The position numbers were made by a program, and so were the translations under genes. Positions 1 through 9,028 of a DNA stretch of 64,000 nucleotides are shown in pieces. Origin of the DNA: Gracilibacillus salitolerans. Lineage in GTDB: Bacteria; Bacillota; Bacilli; Bacillales; Amphibacillaceae. Every line of letters begins with the position of its first letter. Positions within the stretch are counted from its first letter, which is position 1. The stretch covers positions 5,022,001 to 5,086,000 of the forward strand of contig NZ_CP045915.1 of NCBI RefSeq assembly GCF_009650095.1. The letters are read 5' to 3'. Under the pieces are notes generated by a model. The model saw only the letters and a program-made list of their open reading frames with translations, had not been told where the DNA came from and made no database searches.

Positions 1-150
1 CTCTCCATTATGGAGAAGTGTATCTATCAACTCAGCCTGCATATCAGTATCACTATAAATTGCAGTGGTATATGATTCATGTAAGCTGAGGGAAATCGGC
101 GGTAATATTCCGCTTTTCACAGTTTCATAATTTAATTTAAAACTCGTCAT
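1..150 (-). CDS. N-terminal 50 residues of an unidentified protein (cut by window edge)
   Basis: An open frame runs from ATG at 150 off the left edge and starts MTSFKLNYETVKSGILPP. The start is well supported: AAAAAAGGAG lies 7-8 nt upstream on the minus strand. The segment after residue 13 (LPPISLSLHES, then IYSDTDMQAELIDTLL) faintly resembles the start of an ABC-transporter ATPase domain or of regulators with an ABC-like N-terminus. The Walker A region is not inside the window, so this is only a guess. It is too short to assign a function. Confidence 0.65.
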   Translation of the reverse strand, partial: MTSFKLNYETVKSGILPPISLSLHESYTTAIYSDTDMQAELIDTLLHNGE

Positions 151-1185
151 CTTGCAAACTCCTTTTTTACTGTAAAATCCATGTATTCATTTACCATGGG
201 ATAATGGAGATATTCTTCTAATTCCATTAAATACTAGTATAACGAGACATGAGGGTTTTGAACACATTAATAAGTTCCTTTTACACAAAATAGAAAATGG
301 ATTTCTTACATTATATTTGGATCTCTTCATTTTTAGGAGTTTTTCAGGGTATTAATTAGAAAAGTGTGAAGCGTTTTAGATACGGATAAGGTATAATTTA
401 CTATTATTACCTGCCACCAAAAAGAATACAAGGTGAGGAATATAAAAACAGTGGAAGAATGTGGAAGGACTGGCACGACACCTGTCCTGTATGAGAGTTA
501 TAGTTATAACGCTTATCATTATAGAAAGAAAAAGGAATGATTTATTTCATCATTCCCATTTCTCTATGAATAGATTAAATATGTTATTGGCAATTGCTTC
601 AAAGTGGGTTCATATTAAAACCATGTGGTTAGTATGTTTCTCCGACTCACACTACCAATTGTATAGTTCCTTCACTCTTTTCTAATGTAAAGCTTACCTT
701 CTTACCATCACATAAAAGGTGACAAGCACATAACGGTCGGAGAGCTTGTCAGTACACTTTCTGGAAGGGTATTTAATTTTTTAGATAATGAAGGAAATTA
801 TTTCGCAGTAATGGAACGAAAATAATCACATACCGCTCTATTGCGACTTGCAGCATTACACACTGATGGGCCCCTTGATGGTTTCTGCCTATAGGAGGTC
901 TCTCAGTTACCCCTTTCCACAAAAATGTTAGCGATCTTATCTAATCAGTACCTATTTTTAAGGTAAAATATGAGTGACCTTATTCAGTAGGGAACTTAAA
1001 TGCTTGATCTATCCGCTTGTATGCGCTTTTAATACGTTACTCGTACTTGCTATGACAAATATATCGACCTCTTAGTATGCTCAAACAACGCTTTACTGTT
1101 CAGACTGTCTATTATAGTCTAGCAATTACAGCCTTTTCCCAGATCTGAATAATAGGTGTAGGTTATTTGTCGCTAACTGATAAAA
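151..1185. other. Gene-poor stretch with a possible decayed 3' gene end
   Basis: No convincing gene lies here. The 74-codon frame at 461-685 has no ribosome binding site and no recognisable content. A short coding-like frame on the plus strand at 721-825 ends VFNFLDNEGNYFAVMERK before a TAA, and may be the end of a decayed gene; no family was recognised. The rest shows no clear operator or terminator. Confidence 0.4.
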
Positions 1186-2232
1186 CTACGTAAAAAATTG
1201 ATTGACATATGCTAATAGGTTCTCCTTTATGTTGCTAAAATCTTGTTGTAAATCAAGAGATACAACAAAAATTTGATTACCTTTAATCTGATAAATATGA
1301 TTAGGTTGATTTAATGCCGTTGTTTTCGCATAAAGTAACATGCCTGCAACCTTTTCTTCCGGATCTGCTTTCCAATTATTTATATAAGTAAATATTTGAT
1401 AAAGGTTTCCTGAATTTTGTTTTGTCATTCCACCTTCAAACCTTGCTACCATATTCTCAGAATAAAATTTCGCATCCACAATCAATGTTTTTTTATCTTT
1501 TTGAAGTACGAGGTCTGTTTGCATAATCGGTAATGCATCTGTGAATTCATCATCAACACTCCACTGAATTTGAGGATGGGATACCTTATATTTCGTTTCA
1601 CGTTTGAAAAATGCATAGATGAACTTTTCATATAAAGACGATAATCTTTGTTCGTCTTGAACTTCTTTCATCATTTGAGATGTAGAGCTTTCATCAAATA
1701 ATAACTGCTCATAAAGATATCTACACACGTCTACAATAAATTGATAACGAATGTTTTGGCGGTTATATCTAACGTTATTCCATAGCTTCAAATCTAGCTC
1801 TACATCTGATACCTCTGTAAAATAAGGCAGCAAACCGTAAAATAATCTACGCATTTTTTGACTTATTTTATTTGAACGTGATAGGTAAACGAGTGTCGCT
1901 TTAATAATTTGATTCAACAATATATTTTCAGAGAATTCATCATAAACTACTGCAATTTTTTTATTTACCAATGCATTTTTCTTTATCGTAGAATTGATAT
2001 CAATTTTCCCCTTAATAACATTGGAAGTCTCTTCAACACTTATATAACCTTTACTTAATCCTCCGCGAATCAAAATAGGTATACCAATGGATAAAATTTT
2101 TGCGTAAAGCTCTTTAACGTTCTCAAACTTTTCTGTTCCAATTTGTTTATACTCGGTAAGATTTAACGTTTGATATGCATAGGAAAGCATATAGTATATA
2201 TTACGAATTGGAATATTATTATTTCTCTCCAT
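1186..2232 (-). CDS. mcrC: McrC-like nuclease subunit of a McrBC-type restriction system
   Basis: This is a 348-residue protein of the McrC family, the endonuclease partner of a McrB GTPase in modification-dependent restriction of foreign DNA. The PD-(D/E)xK core is visible near residues 240-255: an Asp in QTDLVLQ, then the VDAK triad (D253, K255). The N-terminus (PIRNIYYMLSYAYQTL) is typical of the family. It starts 14 bp inside the end of mcrB, so the two genes are translationally coupled, and AGAGG precedes the ATG. The length fits a complete McrC. The modification recognised cannot be read from sequence. Confidence 0.9.
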   Translation of the reverse strand: MERNNNIPIRNIYYMLSYAYQTLNLTEYKQIGTEKFENVKELYAKILSIGIPILIRGGLSKGYISVEETSNVIKGKIDINSTIKKNALVNKKIAVVYDEFSENILLNQIIKATLVYLSRSNKISQKMRRLFYGLLPYFTEVSDVELDLKLWNNVRYNRQNIRYQFIVDVCRYLYEQLLFDESSTSQMMKEVQDEQRLSSLYEKFIYAFFKRETKYKVSHPQIQWSVDDEFTDALPIMQTDLVLQKDKKTLIVDAKFYSENMVARFEGGMTKQNSGNLYQIFTYINNWKADPEEKVAGMLLYAKTTALNQPNHIYQIKGNQIFVVSLDLQQDFSNIKENLLAYVNQFFT

Positions 2233-4324
2233 CGTAACAACCTCTTAGTCGTTCAGCCCAATCGTTTGCTTTCTGTTCATCATCAAACCAATACTCGAAT
2301 AGCTGTGGAATAATTTCATAGTCGATTACTTCTTCTACACGAGTTGCAGTATCTACTTTATAAGCATCACCTACAAAGTAGCTATGCCCAATTAGAAATC
2401 CTGTCCCTAGCTCTTCAACAATTTGATTATTTAAGCTTTTAATTTCATTAATGATACGATTTAGAACTTCTGGATTATTTAATTCGTTTACATACGACTT
2501 AAATGTCTCATTTTGAAATGCTGGTTTAATTTCAAAAAATGAAAATCTTCTTCTAAGTGCGTAGTCTAATAAAGCTAAGCTTCTATCTGCCGTATTCATC
2601 ATCCCAATTATGTATAAATTCGATGGCACAGAAAACATATCATTAGAATATAGTAGATTGATTTGCTCGCCTCGCTTATCTGCTTCGATAAGCATCATTA
2701 ATTCTCCAAATATTTTACTCATATTCCCCCGATTAATTTCATCAATAATAAAGAAGTAGTCTCGTTCTGGATCTCGTGCTGCTTTTCTAGCAAACTTCAC
2801 AAACGGACCTTGTTTCAGTTCAAACCCTTCTCCTGCAGCTTTTGGACGGAACCCTTCAATGAAGTCCTCATAACTATAGCTTTGGTGGAACTGAACCATA
2901 TGGATTCGTGTTTCATCTTTTTCTTCCATCATTACATTCGCTAAACGTTTGGCAATATACGTTTTACCTACTCCCGGTGCACCTTTCAAAATAAGATTCT
3001 TCTTATTTTCAAGAAGAGAAATTAGACGTCTAAGCTCTTTCTCCTCGATAAAAACATCCGAAAGAAATTCATCCATTGTATAGGATTCATTTTCTTGAAC
3101 AGTCGGCTTAGATTCAATAAAACGAATGTAGTAGTCAATTGAGCTTCCCGATACGCCTTTATATTTTTTGTAGGCTTCATCTGAAACGACAGCATCTTTC
3201 AACCGTTTTAGTTGCTCAATATCAGTTTCACCAAAAATTGGAGCATCAAAATATTGCTCTATATCCTTTAACGCATTTACTTTTTGGGTAACTGTTTTAT
3301 CATTCAAGCTAGCTCCGGTATCAGTAACTTGATTGGATAACCAATTTCGAAATTCATTTACTTCAGCAATTTTCGGGTCAATAAAATCTTCGTTCATTAC
3401 TTGGTCAATTTCTTGAATAAAATTTGGATAAGCATTTAAACATGTTAACGTTTTTTGAGCAAATGACTGATGTAGTTCCCAATTTCCAACTTGAAGCCAA
3501 TCTACTTTTCTTCTATGTTTATACTCTGATGCTTCATCATCAAAATAGTAATCTCCCGTAACAACTCCACGTGCGAGGATTCTCTTCATTCCTTCTTTTA
3601 CATATACAACGTCGCCTGTTTGAATTTCACGATAGAAATCCCAGACAGCCTTAGTATCATTGACAGGGCGTACCCCATCCGCTCTTTGCTCAGCTATTTT
3701 TCGTTCAACAGCTTCCTTTGAATCATAGTTTTTTAAATCCCCTAAATAGTCCCAACCAAGTGCAATCATATTTTCTGCGGAGAACTGATCCCATAATCTC
3801 GAATTTTCACCTGGTGAAATGACCCAATAATTAATGCTGTTATCAATTTCATCTTCTTGATTCTTAATTTTCTTCTCTTTTTTAGGATAAGTTAAAGTAG
3901 GGTTTTCATCATAATATAAGAATATTAAATAGGATCGCATTAAAACGCCCCAGTCAGGTATCCCACCTAAATTATCAGGCTTACTTCTTTCCCCGCGATT
4001 ATATTGTTCTTCCGCATATTTTTTTCTAAATTGAATTCTTGTCTTACCAAACTTTTCTGGATATCGAGGTGTACTTTTACCAGATACTAATCTCTCAATA
4101 TCCTCATCACTTTGTTCTGTCATTTGTTGATAGTTCCTTTTAAATTCCGAATAGGATTGATATTCAAAGAAATTTTCCTTATAGCCGCTAGCCAAACCAA
4201 ACTTTTCTAACAGATGTCCAAGTTTTTCAAGATATGGCGTGTACCATATACCTGTTTTTTCACCTAAATTTTCCGTCACCCAAGCTTTATATTTTTCTTT
4301 TTGTGTATTCACAACTTTATTCAT
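2219..4324 (-). CDS. mcrB: McrB-like AAA+ GTPase with an EVE-like DNA-reading domain
   Basis: A 701-residue protein in three parts. Residues 1-150 are an unassigned helical region. Residues ~160-290 look like an EVE/PUA-type domain that would read a modified base (it starts YWVISPGENSRLW and includes GDVVYVKEG). Residues ~430-660 are the McrB-type AAA+ motor: Walker A GAPGVGKT near 446, Walker B FFIIDEINRG near 525, and the family signature MNTADRS near 571 followed by ALRRRFSF. It is the motor and recognition subunit working with the downstream McrC. The EVE assignment is by pattern, so the bound base (for example 5-methylcytosine) is inference. The frame is intact. Confidence 0.9.
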   Translation of the reverse strand: MNKVVNTQKEKYKAWVTENLGEKTGIWYTPYLEKLGHLLEKFGLASGYKENFFEYQSYSEFKRNYQQMTEQSDEDIERLVSGKSTPRYPEKFGKTRIQFRKKYAEEQYNRGERSKPDNLGGIPDWGVLMRSYLIFLYYDENPTLTYPKKEKKIKNQEDEIDNSINYWVISPGENSRLWDQFSAENMIALGWDYLGDLKNYDSKEAVERKIAEQRADGVRPVNDTKAVWDFYREIQTGDVVYVKEGMKRILARGVVTGDYYFDDEASEYKHRRKVDWLQVGNWELHQSFAQKTLTCLNAYPNFIQEIDQVMNEDFIDPKIAEVNEFRNWLSNQVTDTGASLNDKTVTQKVNALKDIEQYFDAPIFGETDIEQLKRLKDAVVSDEAYKKYKGVSGSSIDYYIRFIESKPTVQENESYTMDEFLSDVFIEEKELRRLISLLENKKNLILKGAPGVGKTYIAKRLANVMMEEKDETRIHMVQFHQSYSYEDFIEGFRPKAAGEGFELKQGPFVKFARKAARDPERDYFFIIDEINRGNMSKIFGELMMLIEADKRGEQINLLYSNDMFSVPSNLYIIGMMNTADRSLALLDYALRRRFSFFEIKPAFQNETFKSYVNELNNPEVLNRIINEIKSLNNQIVEELGTGFLIGHSYFVGDAYKVDTATRVEEVIDYEIIPQLFEYWFDDEQKANDWAERLRGCYDGEK

Positions 4325-4568
4325 AGCGTACCTCCAAAAAAATTTATTACCTTAAATGATAACATTGTATGATTTTGTTTCTCCAGCATATATAAGATGA
4401 TTATATTTAGGAACAAATCGTTTCAGTGGAAATTCTTATATTCATTAACTTATTTTAAACCTTTATATTACCTATCTTTATAGTCAATATTAAGATATTT
4501 GTAACAACAGGTGGGCAGATTAAGTTAAGCATAAAAAGGTTTAATTATGGGGCAAAAATTAAAAATGT

Positions 4569-4918
4569 TCACTGTTTAATCGATGGAACCGCTTTTCGAA
4601 TGCCACTTCGAGGATCATCTATATCCCCTTTATATCGTGGAATTAAATGAAAATGAAGATGATCAATCGTCTGACCACCAAACTATCCAATATTGAGACC
4701 GATATTGTAGCCATCAGGTTGATATTGGTAATCAATCAAAGCTTTTCCTTATTCGATCAATTGGTGAATGACGATGATGTCTTCTGATGTTGCTTCACAA
4801 TAGTTGGTTTATGTTGTTTTGGAATGATTAATCGATGTCCTTTTTGGACTGGGTATTTATAAAAAATGTCATGTATTAAGGTTGAAAATGTAATAGATTG
4901 TGATTCGGGTTGGTACAT
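4569..4918 (-). pseudogene. HIT-family nucleotide hydrolase, broken gene
   Basis: Translation from ATG at 4918, preceded by AGGAG, gives MYQPESQSITFSTLIHDIFY and KGHRLIIPKQHKPTIV, typical of a HIT protein, then stops after SSSFTN. The family resumes in another frame (ALIDYQYQPDGYNIGLNIG), meets an in-frame TAG, and continues GGQTIDHLHFHLIPRYKGD. That segment holds the histidine triad HLHFHL, and the frame ends RKAVPSIKQ. At least one frameshift and one nonsense codon therefore break it. Known relatives are nucleoside-phosphoramidate or dinucleotide hydrolases. The reading is direct translation, so the pseudogene call is strong. Confidence 0.88.
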
Positions 4919-5029
4919 AGAGTATGCTCCTAGTATAAAGTTACTTCAAAAAAGGTTTTGTTTAATTCGATGGCATTATCAGCATCCTTTCTAAGTCTCA
5001 CATCTTAGTTAGTGGACAGAGTTCAATCT

Positions 5030-5365
5030 CTACTCCAGTGTGGTGAGAGTTAAGTAGTAATCTATATAATCATCATCGTTACCATGACCAAATAAAATAT
5101 CCGAATCTTGCATACCATGAATATAACATATGTTTTCTACATAATAGGTTCCCTCAAGTGTTAAAGCATAATTGAATAATAAAAACAAGCGATTACTATT
5201 ATCAATTAAATCTTTGAAGTCTGCTTTAAGCTCTATACCAATTACTGTTATATTATCTATCCATTCTTTGAAATAATTTTTTATCTGGACAGTAGCATCC
5301 AATATATCACTGGCTATACTCTGTTTACGACTTGCTTCTTCCCTTTCGTTGAAATCCTTGCCGTA
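5030..5365 (-). pseudogene. Internal fragment of an AbiH-type phage abortive-infection protein
   Basis: An open stretch of about 110 codons reads EEASRKQSIASDIL and then LLFNYALTLEGTYYVENICY, IHGMQDSDILFGHGN. The pattern FNYxxTLExxY...IHG...GHG is the core signature of the AbiH family. The N-terminal nucleotide-binding start of AbiH (GNGFDLAHG-like) is absent, a TGA closes the frame upstream, and the frame stops soon after the GHG motif. It is therefore cut at both ends. A TTG codon at 5302 could start a 90-residue peptide, but without a convincing ribosome binding site I treat it as a remnant. It lies 0.7 kb upstream of mcrBC. Confidence 0.7.
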
Positions 5366-5373
5366 CTCATTTC

Positions 5374-5930
5374 TTACTCCTCACTGCGCATCTCAAATTC
5401 ATATTCTTGCCTCATTTCCATTTCAAAGTCTCTGATATGATCTAACCATGCATCACACCCTTCGATAAAATGGAAAAGTCCTAACAGATAATTATAAAAG
5501 TTTTCAACATCAACCTCTTCATCATTAAATTTGTATTCACTACTGTATGAACACGGATATCTAAATATATCCCATTCTTATCCAAACTTATTACAGACAA
5601 TATGTACTCAGTGTCTCTTCATCCTGATTATCTTTTTTGGAATAATAATCCAACATTGGTTTAATTGACCGCCATAGGTCTTTATGCAATCTATGTGAAT
5701 TCCTCTTGCCTTTAATTTTACGCACCTCAACACCTTGCTCCATCTTCATGTGAAGAAGTCTTTTTAACCCTATCTCAATTGCATTTCTCATTAAAAAAGC
5801 TATAGGATAAAATAACGTTTCATCTTTCGAGTCCTTAAACCTTTCAAACAAAAATGTTGCAACCTCACTATATCCTCTTACCTGCTTATGGAATCCATCA
5901 CTCCATGGAGAATCCCATAAATAAGTGGGT
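5374..5930 (-). pseudogene. Fragmented gene of unknown family
   Basis: Minus-strand translation from about 5930 reads YLWDSPWSDGFHKQVRGYSE, then FYPIAFLMRNAIEIGLKRLL, and stops at 5591 (STYCL). Coding-like sequence resumes in another frame at about 5578 (EWDIFRYPCSYSSEYKFNDE, later LDHIRDFEMEMRQEYEFEM) and stops at 5374. This looks like one gene split by a frameshift near 5590. The RNxxEIGLKRLL stretch recalls HEPN-type helices, but I do not claim the family. The apparent frame continuing to 6331 is antisense to the nuclease gene and is not part of it. Confidence 0.6.
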
Positions 5931-6557
5931 AATATAGCTGAAGAAATGGAAAAAGAAGAGAAAAAATTACAGGAACAAGAGGAAAAAGTGGAAAAGGAAC
6001 TAGAAGAGGAAGAAAATAATAAAAGTATCGAAGACAAAAACAAAGAATTAGAAGCTGAGTACGGTGAGTTAGGGACGACAGAGTACGACCTCGAAGCTAT
6101 CACCGAAGAAGTAACGCTAAAGAGCGTGACTGACGGTGAAACTGTAGTCGTAGAAGGTGACAATGGCGAAGAAACCGTGCAGTTATTGCTTATTGACACG
6201 CCAGAGATTGTAGACCCATCTGTGGACCCACAAGAATTCGGATCGCGAGCGCGTAGTAATTTAGAGAATTTACTAGGTGCTACTTTGAAATTAGAACGAG
6301 GGAATCCAGAAAGAAATAAGAACGGGCACACTCTCGGTTATATTTGGATGAAAAACGGATCTGAATACGTTAACTTTAACAAACTGCTTGTTCAAAGAGG
6401 ATTTGCAAAAGTGTCGAATTTATCTGAACCGAACACAAAGTATCTGGACGAGTTCATAGAAGCTGAGAACGAAGCGAAGCAAGAACAATTAAAAATTTGG
6501 AGTATTGAAGGCTATGTTACAGATGACGGGTTTGATATGTCAGTGTACGGGCGGTAA
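5925..6557 (+). pseudogene. Truncated staphylococcal-nuclease-fold protein, catalytic residues changed
   Basis: The frame has a coiled-coil, Glu/Lys-rich region (residues 5-50) and then an SNase fold: VTDGETVVVE, LLLIDTPEIVDPS, LGYIWMKNG, NFNKLLVQRGFAKV, ending KIWSIEGYVTDDG. There is no signal peptide and no ribosome binding site before the GTG at 5925, so the 5' end is missing. Compared with staphylococcal nuclease, three active-site positions differ: DGDT is DGET, the Arg before LLLIDTPE is Gln, and the Arg of DKYGR is His. Loss of both catalytic arginines suggests no nuclease activity. It meets the oppositely oriented fragment at 5374-5930 head to head. Confidence 0.75.
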
Positions 6558-6625
6558 AACATTTAATCTAATTATCTATCTAAACATCTCACAGAAATAA
6601 GAAACGTGATGAGACAAGAAAGATG

Positions 6626-6670
6626 GCGTGGTGCTTCATTATTATGGTGGAGACCACGCTTGTTTTTTCA
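6626..6670 (+). terminator. Rho-independent terminator after the nuclease remnant
   Basis: GCGTGGT at 6626-6632 pairs with ACCACGC at 6653-6659, followed by TTGTTTTTTC on the plus strand. Confidence 0.65.
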
Positions 6671-6799
6671 TTTACTGGGGTTTGTACCAGTCATATTAAT
6701 AAATTTCAGAGTAAAGTTAAAGAACAAATAAAGCATTTTTAATGAACCACTCTCAGCTATCGTCTATCTTGACCTATACCTATCCTTATAATAGGAACA

Positions 6800-7426
6800 T
6801 TAATTATTAACAGCCAATCGTCCGAGTGGACCATCTTCAACTATAATATCCTGGAGATCATATACCGAAATAGGGAACATAGGGAACCCAAAAACATACG
6901 GAGTAATTTCATATAGTTGGAAGTAAATAACAAGGGTTTTGTCCGCAATATAAAAGTCTTGATCAGGTCGAATACCGGTGAATTCGCCCAAAAGAGGGAT
7001 ATCCCGCTGCTTTATTTGTTGATCAACTAAGCTGGAGAGTCTCTCCACATAATTACTTCCTGGCTTAAATAATTCACTCAGCTCACATTTCTCCCCTTTT
7101 TCCAGATCAAATGTTAGCGACTTTATATAGGTTATCCCATGTGCCGCCTGGCAGTGATACGTATAATTGGAAAGTGATAAACTCAGTACTTGACGCTGGT
7201 TGTTTTTTATTTCATATAATCCAATCATTTCTTCCACTGCAGTTGGCATATTTCCAATTTGTTCGTTTATCAGCTGTTGGGTTTGATCAATAATCGCATG
7301 ATTAATCAACCCTTCCAATTCCTGATTTTGCAACGCTGCCACTTGGGGGTAAAAAACGGTTTTATTGTAACCGTCACTGATTTTGTGCGTTTCTATATGG
7401 ACTGGAAATGTGTAAGGCATCATCAC
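6800..7426 (-). CDS. DUF4163/DUF3298 (RsiV-like) domain protein
   Basis: A 208-residue protein with a heparinase II/III-unrelated α/β fold known from DUF4163 and DUF3298. The N-terminal half includes YNKTVFYPQVAAL and a YTYHCQAAHGITY block; the C-terminal half includes DFYIADKTLVIYFQLYEITP and VFGFPMFPIS, the usual signature of the DUF3298 part. In RsiV this fold is the extracellular lysozyme-sensing part, but here no signal peptide or membrane segment is seen, so the protein is probably cytoplasmic and its role is unknown. It starts MMMPYTF; any of the three ATGs could be used. Confidence 0.75.
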   Translation of the reverse strand: MMMPYTFPVHIETHKISDGYNKTVFYPQVAALQNQELEGLINHAIIDQTQQLINEQIGNMPTAVEEMIGLYEIKNNQRQVLSLSLSNYTYHCQAAHGITYIKSLTFDLEKGEKCELSELFKPGSNYVERLSSLVDQQIKQRDIPLLGEFTGIRPDQDFYIADKTLVIYFQLYEITPYVFGFPMFPISVYDLQDIIVEDGPLGRLAVNN

Positions 7427-8063
7427 CCATCCTCTCCTGTTTTTACTTATTGTATTCTTCTAGAAAGGAATGTGTGTAATTGCCTAAGTGAAGAATTGAA
7501 TTGCTTTATACATATTGCAATTCTCATTTCATACACTCCCCTATTAAAACATTCTTCCTTTTTAATGTAACAGGAGATTGTGCAAAAAATTTTCTAATAG
7601 ATGCTGGTAAAAATAACGAAATAAGCCGTACATCTCTTCATTGGCTCTTTTTTATAGGTCCATTAAATTATAAAGGAGAAGAGAAATCATCATCATTAGA
7701 CGATTTCTCTTCTCTCTGTTTTGTGACGTCCCAAAACCATTTCATAATTCTAATTTTATCTTAAGGTACACCTAATAAAACCAACAAAATAGGATTTATA
7801 GCTTTACAAGACTCTCTTTTGATAAGGGTAGCATTTACCTTTTCCACAATCCTGCGTTGTTGTTCTTGCTCAATAGATTCAATAAGAAGTGTTGTGGCTA
7901 ATAATGCCTGTCACCGCCCGTAAATTGTGATAATTTGTCGATTCTATTTTATTGTTAGCTCTTATGTAAGTACCAATAATACAAAAGAGCCCAGATACTA
8001 CAAAAGAACATTTGTCTAATGTAATTCCTGGCCCTATGATAACAAGCTCTGAATTATAATCTC
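7427..8063. other. Intergenic region with coding-like debris
   Basis: No intact gene. A 12-bp perfect inverted repeat (AGAAGAGAAATC at 7677-7688 with its complement at 7702-7713) could act as a weak terminator. The minus strand at about 7860-8060 gives YNSELVIIGPGITLDKCSF and continues with VVSGLFCIIGTYIRANNK before a stop, which looks like a decayed gene of unrecognised family. Confidence 0.4.
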
Positions 8064-9026
8064 TTACTTTCCGGAAACAAAGGTTTCTACTTCCTCTGTC
8101 GTTGGCAAAGCACTAATTGCACCATGTTTCGTTGTGACCATTGCTGCTACAGCGTTAGCAAAGGTACCCATAGAAACTAATTCATCTCGAGTTAAGTCTG
8201 TAAGTTTTTTATCCATTAATGAGAATTGATATAAGAAGGCGCCGATAAAAGAATCTCCTGCTCCCGTTGTATCCATGGAATGAACATCAAATCCTGGCAC
8301 ACTTATTTTCTTTCCACCTATAAAGAACGTCACACCCTTTTTACCTTTTGTTAGAATTAATAACTGAATAGGTTGAGACAATAGATGGTTAATTCCTTCT
8401 TCTTCTGTATCTTCTCCTGTAATGAATCTTAGCTCTTCATCACTTACTTTTAAAATATCCGCATAAGGAATAAATGCTTGAATCGTTTGAGCATATAATA
8501 CTTGATTATCCCAAAGGTTTTGTCTTACATTAGGATCAAAAACTACTAATCCATCTTCTTCCTTTATTTTTTTGATTGCTTCGATATGGGCATATTTCAC
8601 TTCACTTTCAATCAAACTGACAGAGCAGAAATGTAAGATATCATGGTCCGTAAAGGGAATCGTTCTTATATACTCCCTTTCTAGAAGCATATCAGCACTA
8701 GGTTTCCGGTAAAAAGCAAATTCTCGTTCGCCGCCCTGTTTTAACGCAACAAATGCTAATGCCGTGTTGGCTTTATTCGTTTGTAACATGTGGGTAACAT
8801 CTACTCTATTCTCAGCTAATACATTTTTTAAGTAGTAGCCAAACATATCTTCACCAACTTGACCAATGAAAGCACTCTTTCCTCCCAGTTTTGCAATGGT
8901 AGCTGCAACATTAGCAGGTGCGCCTCCAGGTACCTTTTTAAAACTTTCGACCTCACTCATAGAAACGTCTACTTCGTGAGGAATAAAATCTATGAGAGCC
9001 TCTCCAATTGTATATACCTTTTTCAT
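8064..9026 (-). CDS. scrK: Fructokinase, PfkB/ribokinase family
   Basis: This 320-residue sugar kinase phosphorylates free fructose in the cytoplasm. PfkB features are the N-terminal GEALIDF, the PGGAPANVAATIAKLGG block near residues 33-48, and the C-terminal DTTGAGDSFIGAFL anion hole with the catalytic Asp of GAGD near residue 257. The start is the ATG at 9026 (MKKVYTIG), with GAGG 7-8 nt upstream. It lies 2 bp past the stop of the GH32 gene, so it is the last gene of the fructoside operon and uses the fructose that enzyme releases. Fructose specificity is inferred from context. Confidence 0.9.
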   Translation of the reverse strand: MKKVYTIGEALIDFIPHEVDVSMSEVESFKKVPGGAPANVAATIAKLGGKSAFIGQVGEDMFGYYLKNVLAENRVDVTHMLQTNKANTALAFVALKQGGEREFAFYRKPSADMLLEREYIRTIPFTDHDILHFCSVSLIESEVKYAHIEAIKKIKEEDGLVVFDPNVRQNLWDNQVLYAQTIQAFIPYADILKVSDEELRFITGEDTEEEGINHLLSQPIQLLILTKGKKGVTFFIGGKKISVPGFDVHSMDTTGAGDSFIGAFLYQFSLMDKKLTDLTRDELVSMGTFANAVAAMVTTKHGAISALPTTEEVETFVSGK

Positions 9027-9028
9027 CG

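Noticed and set aside
461..685. 74-codon plus-strand open frame
   Set aside because: No ribosome binding site, no recognisable motif and skewed composition; treated as chance.
5940..6331. Ser-rich minus-strand frame fused to the unknown gene fragment
   Set aside because: It is the antisense of the nuclease coding region; only the part left of about 5930 is gene-like.
6610..6621. TGAGACAAGAAA, identical to the first 12 bases of the IS right terminal repeat
   Set aside because: No further similarity follows and the site lies near a terminator; a chance 12-base match is the simpler explanation.
7111..7764. Overlapping plus-strand frames opposite and beyond the DUF4163/3298 gene
   Set aside because: Antisense shadows or low-quality frames without ribosome binding sites.
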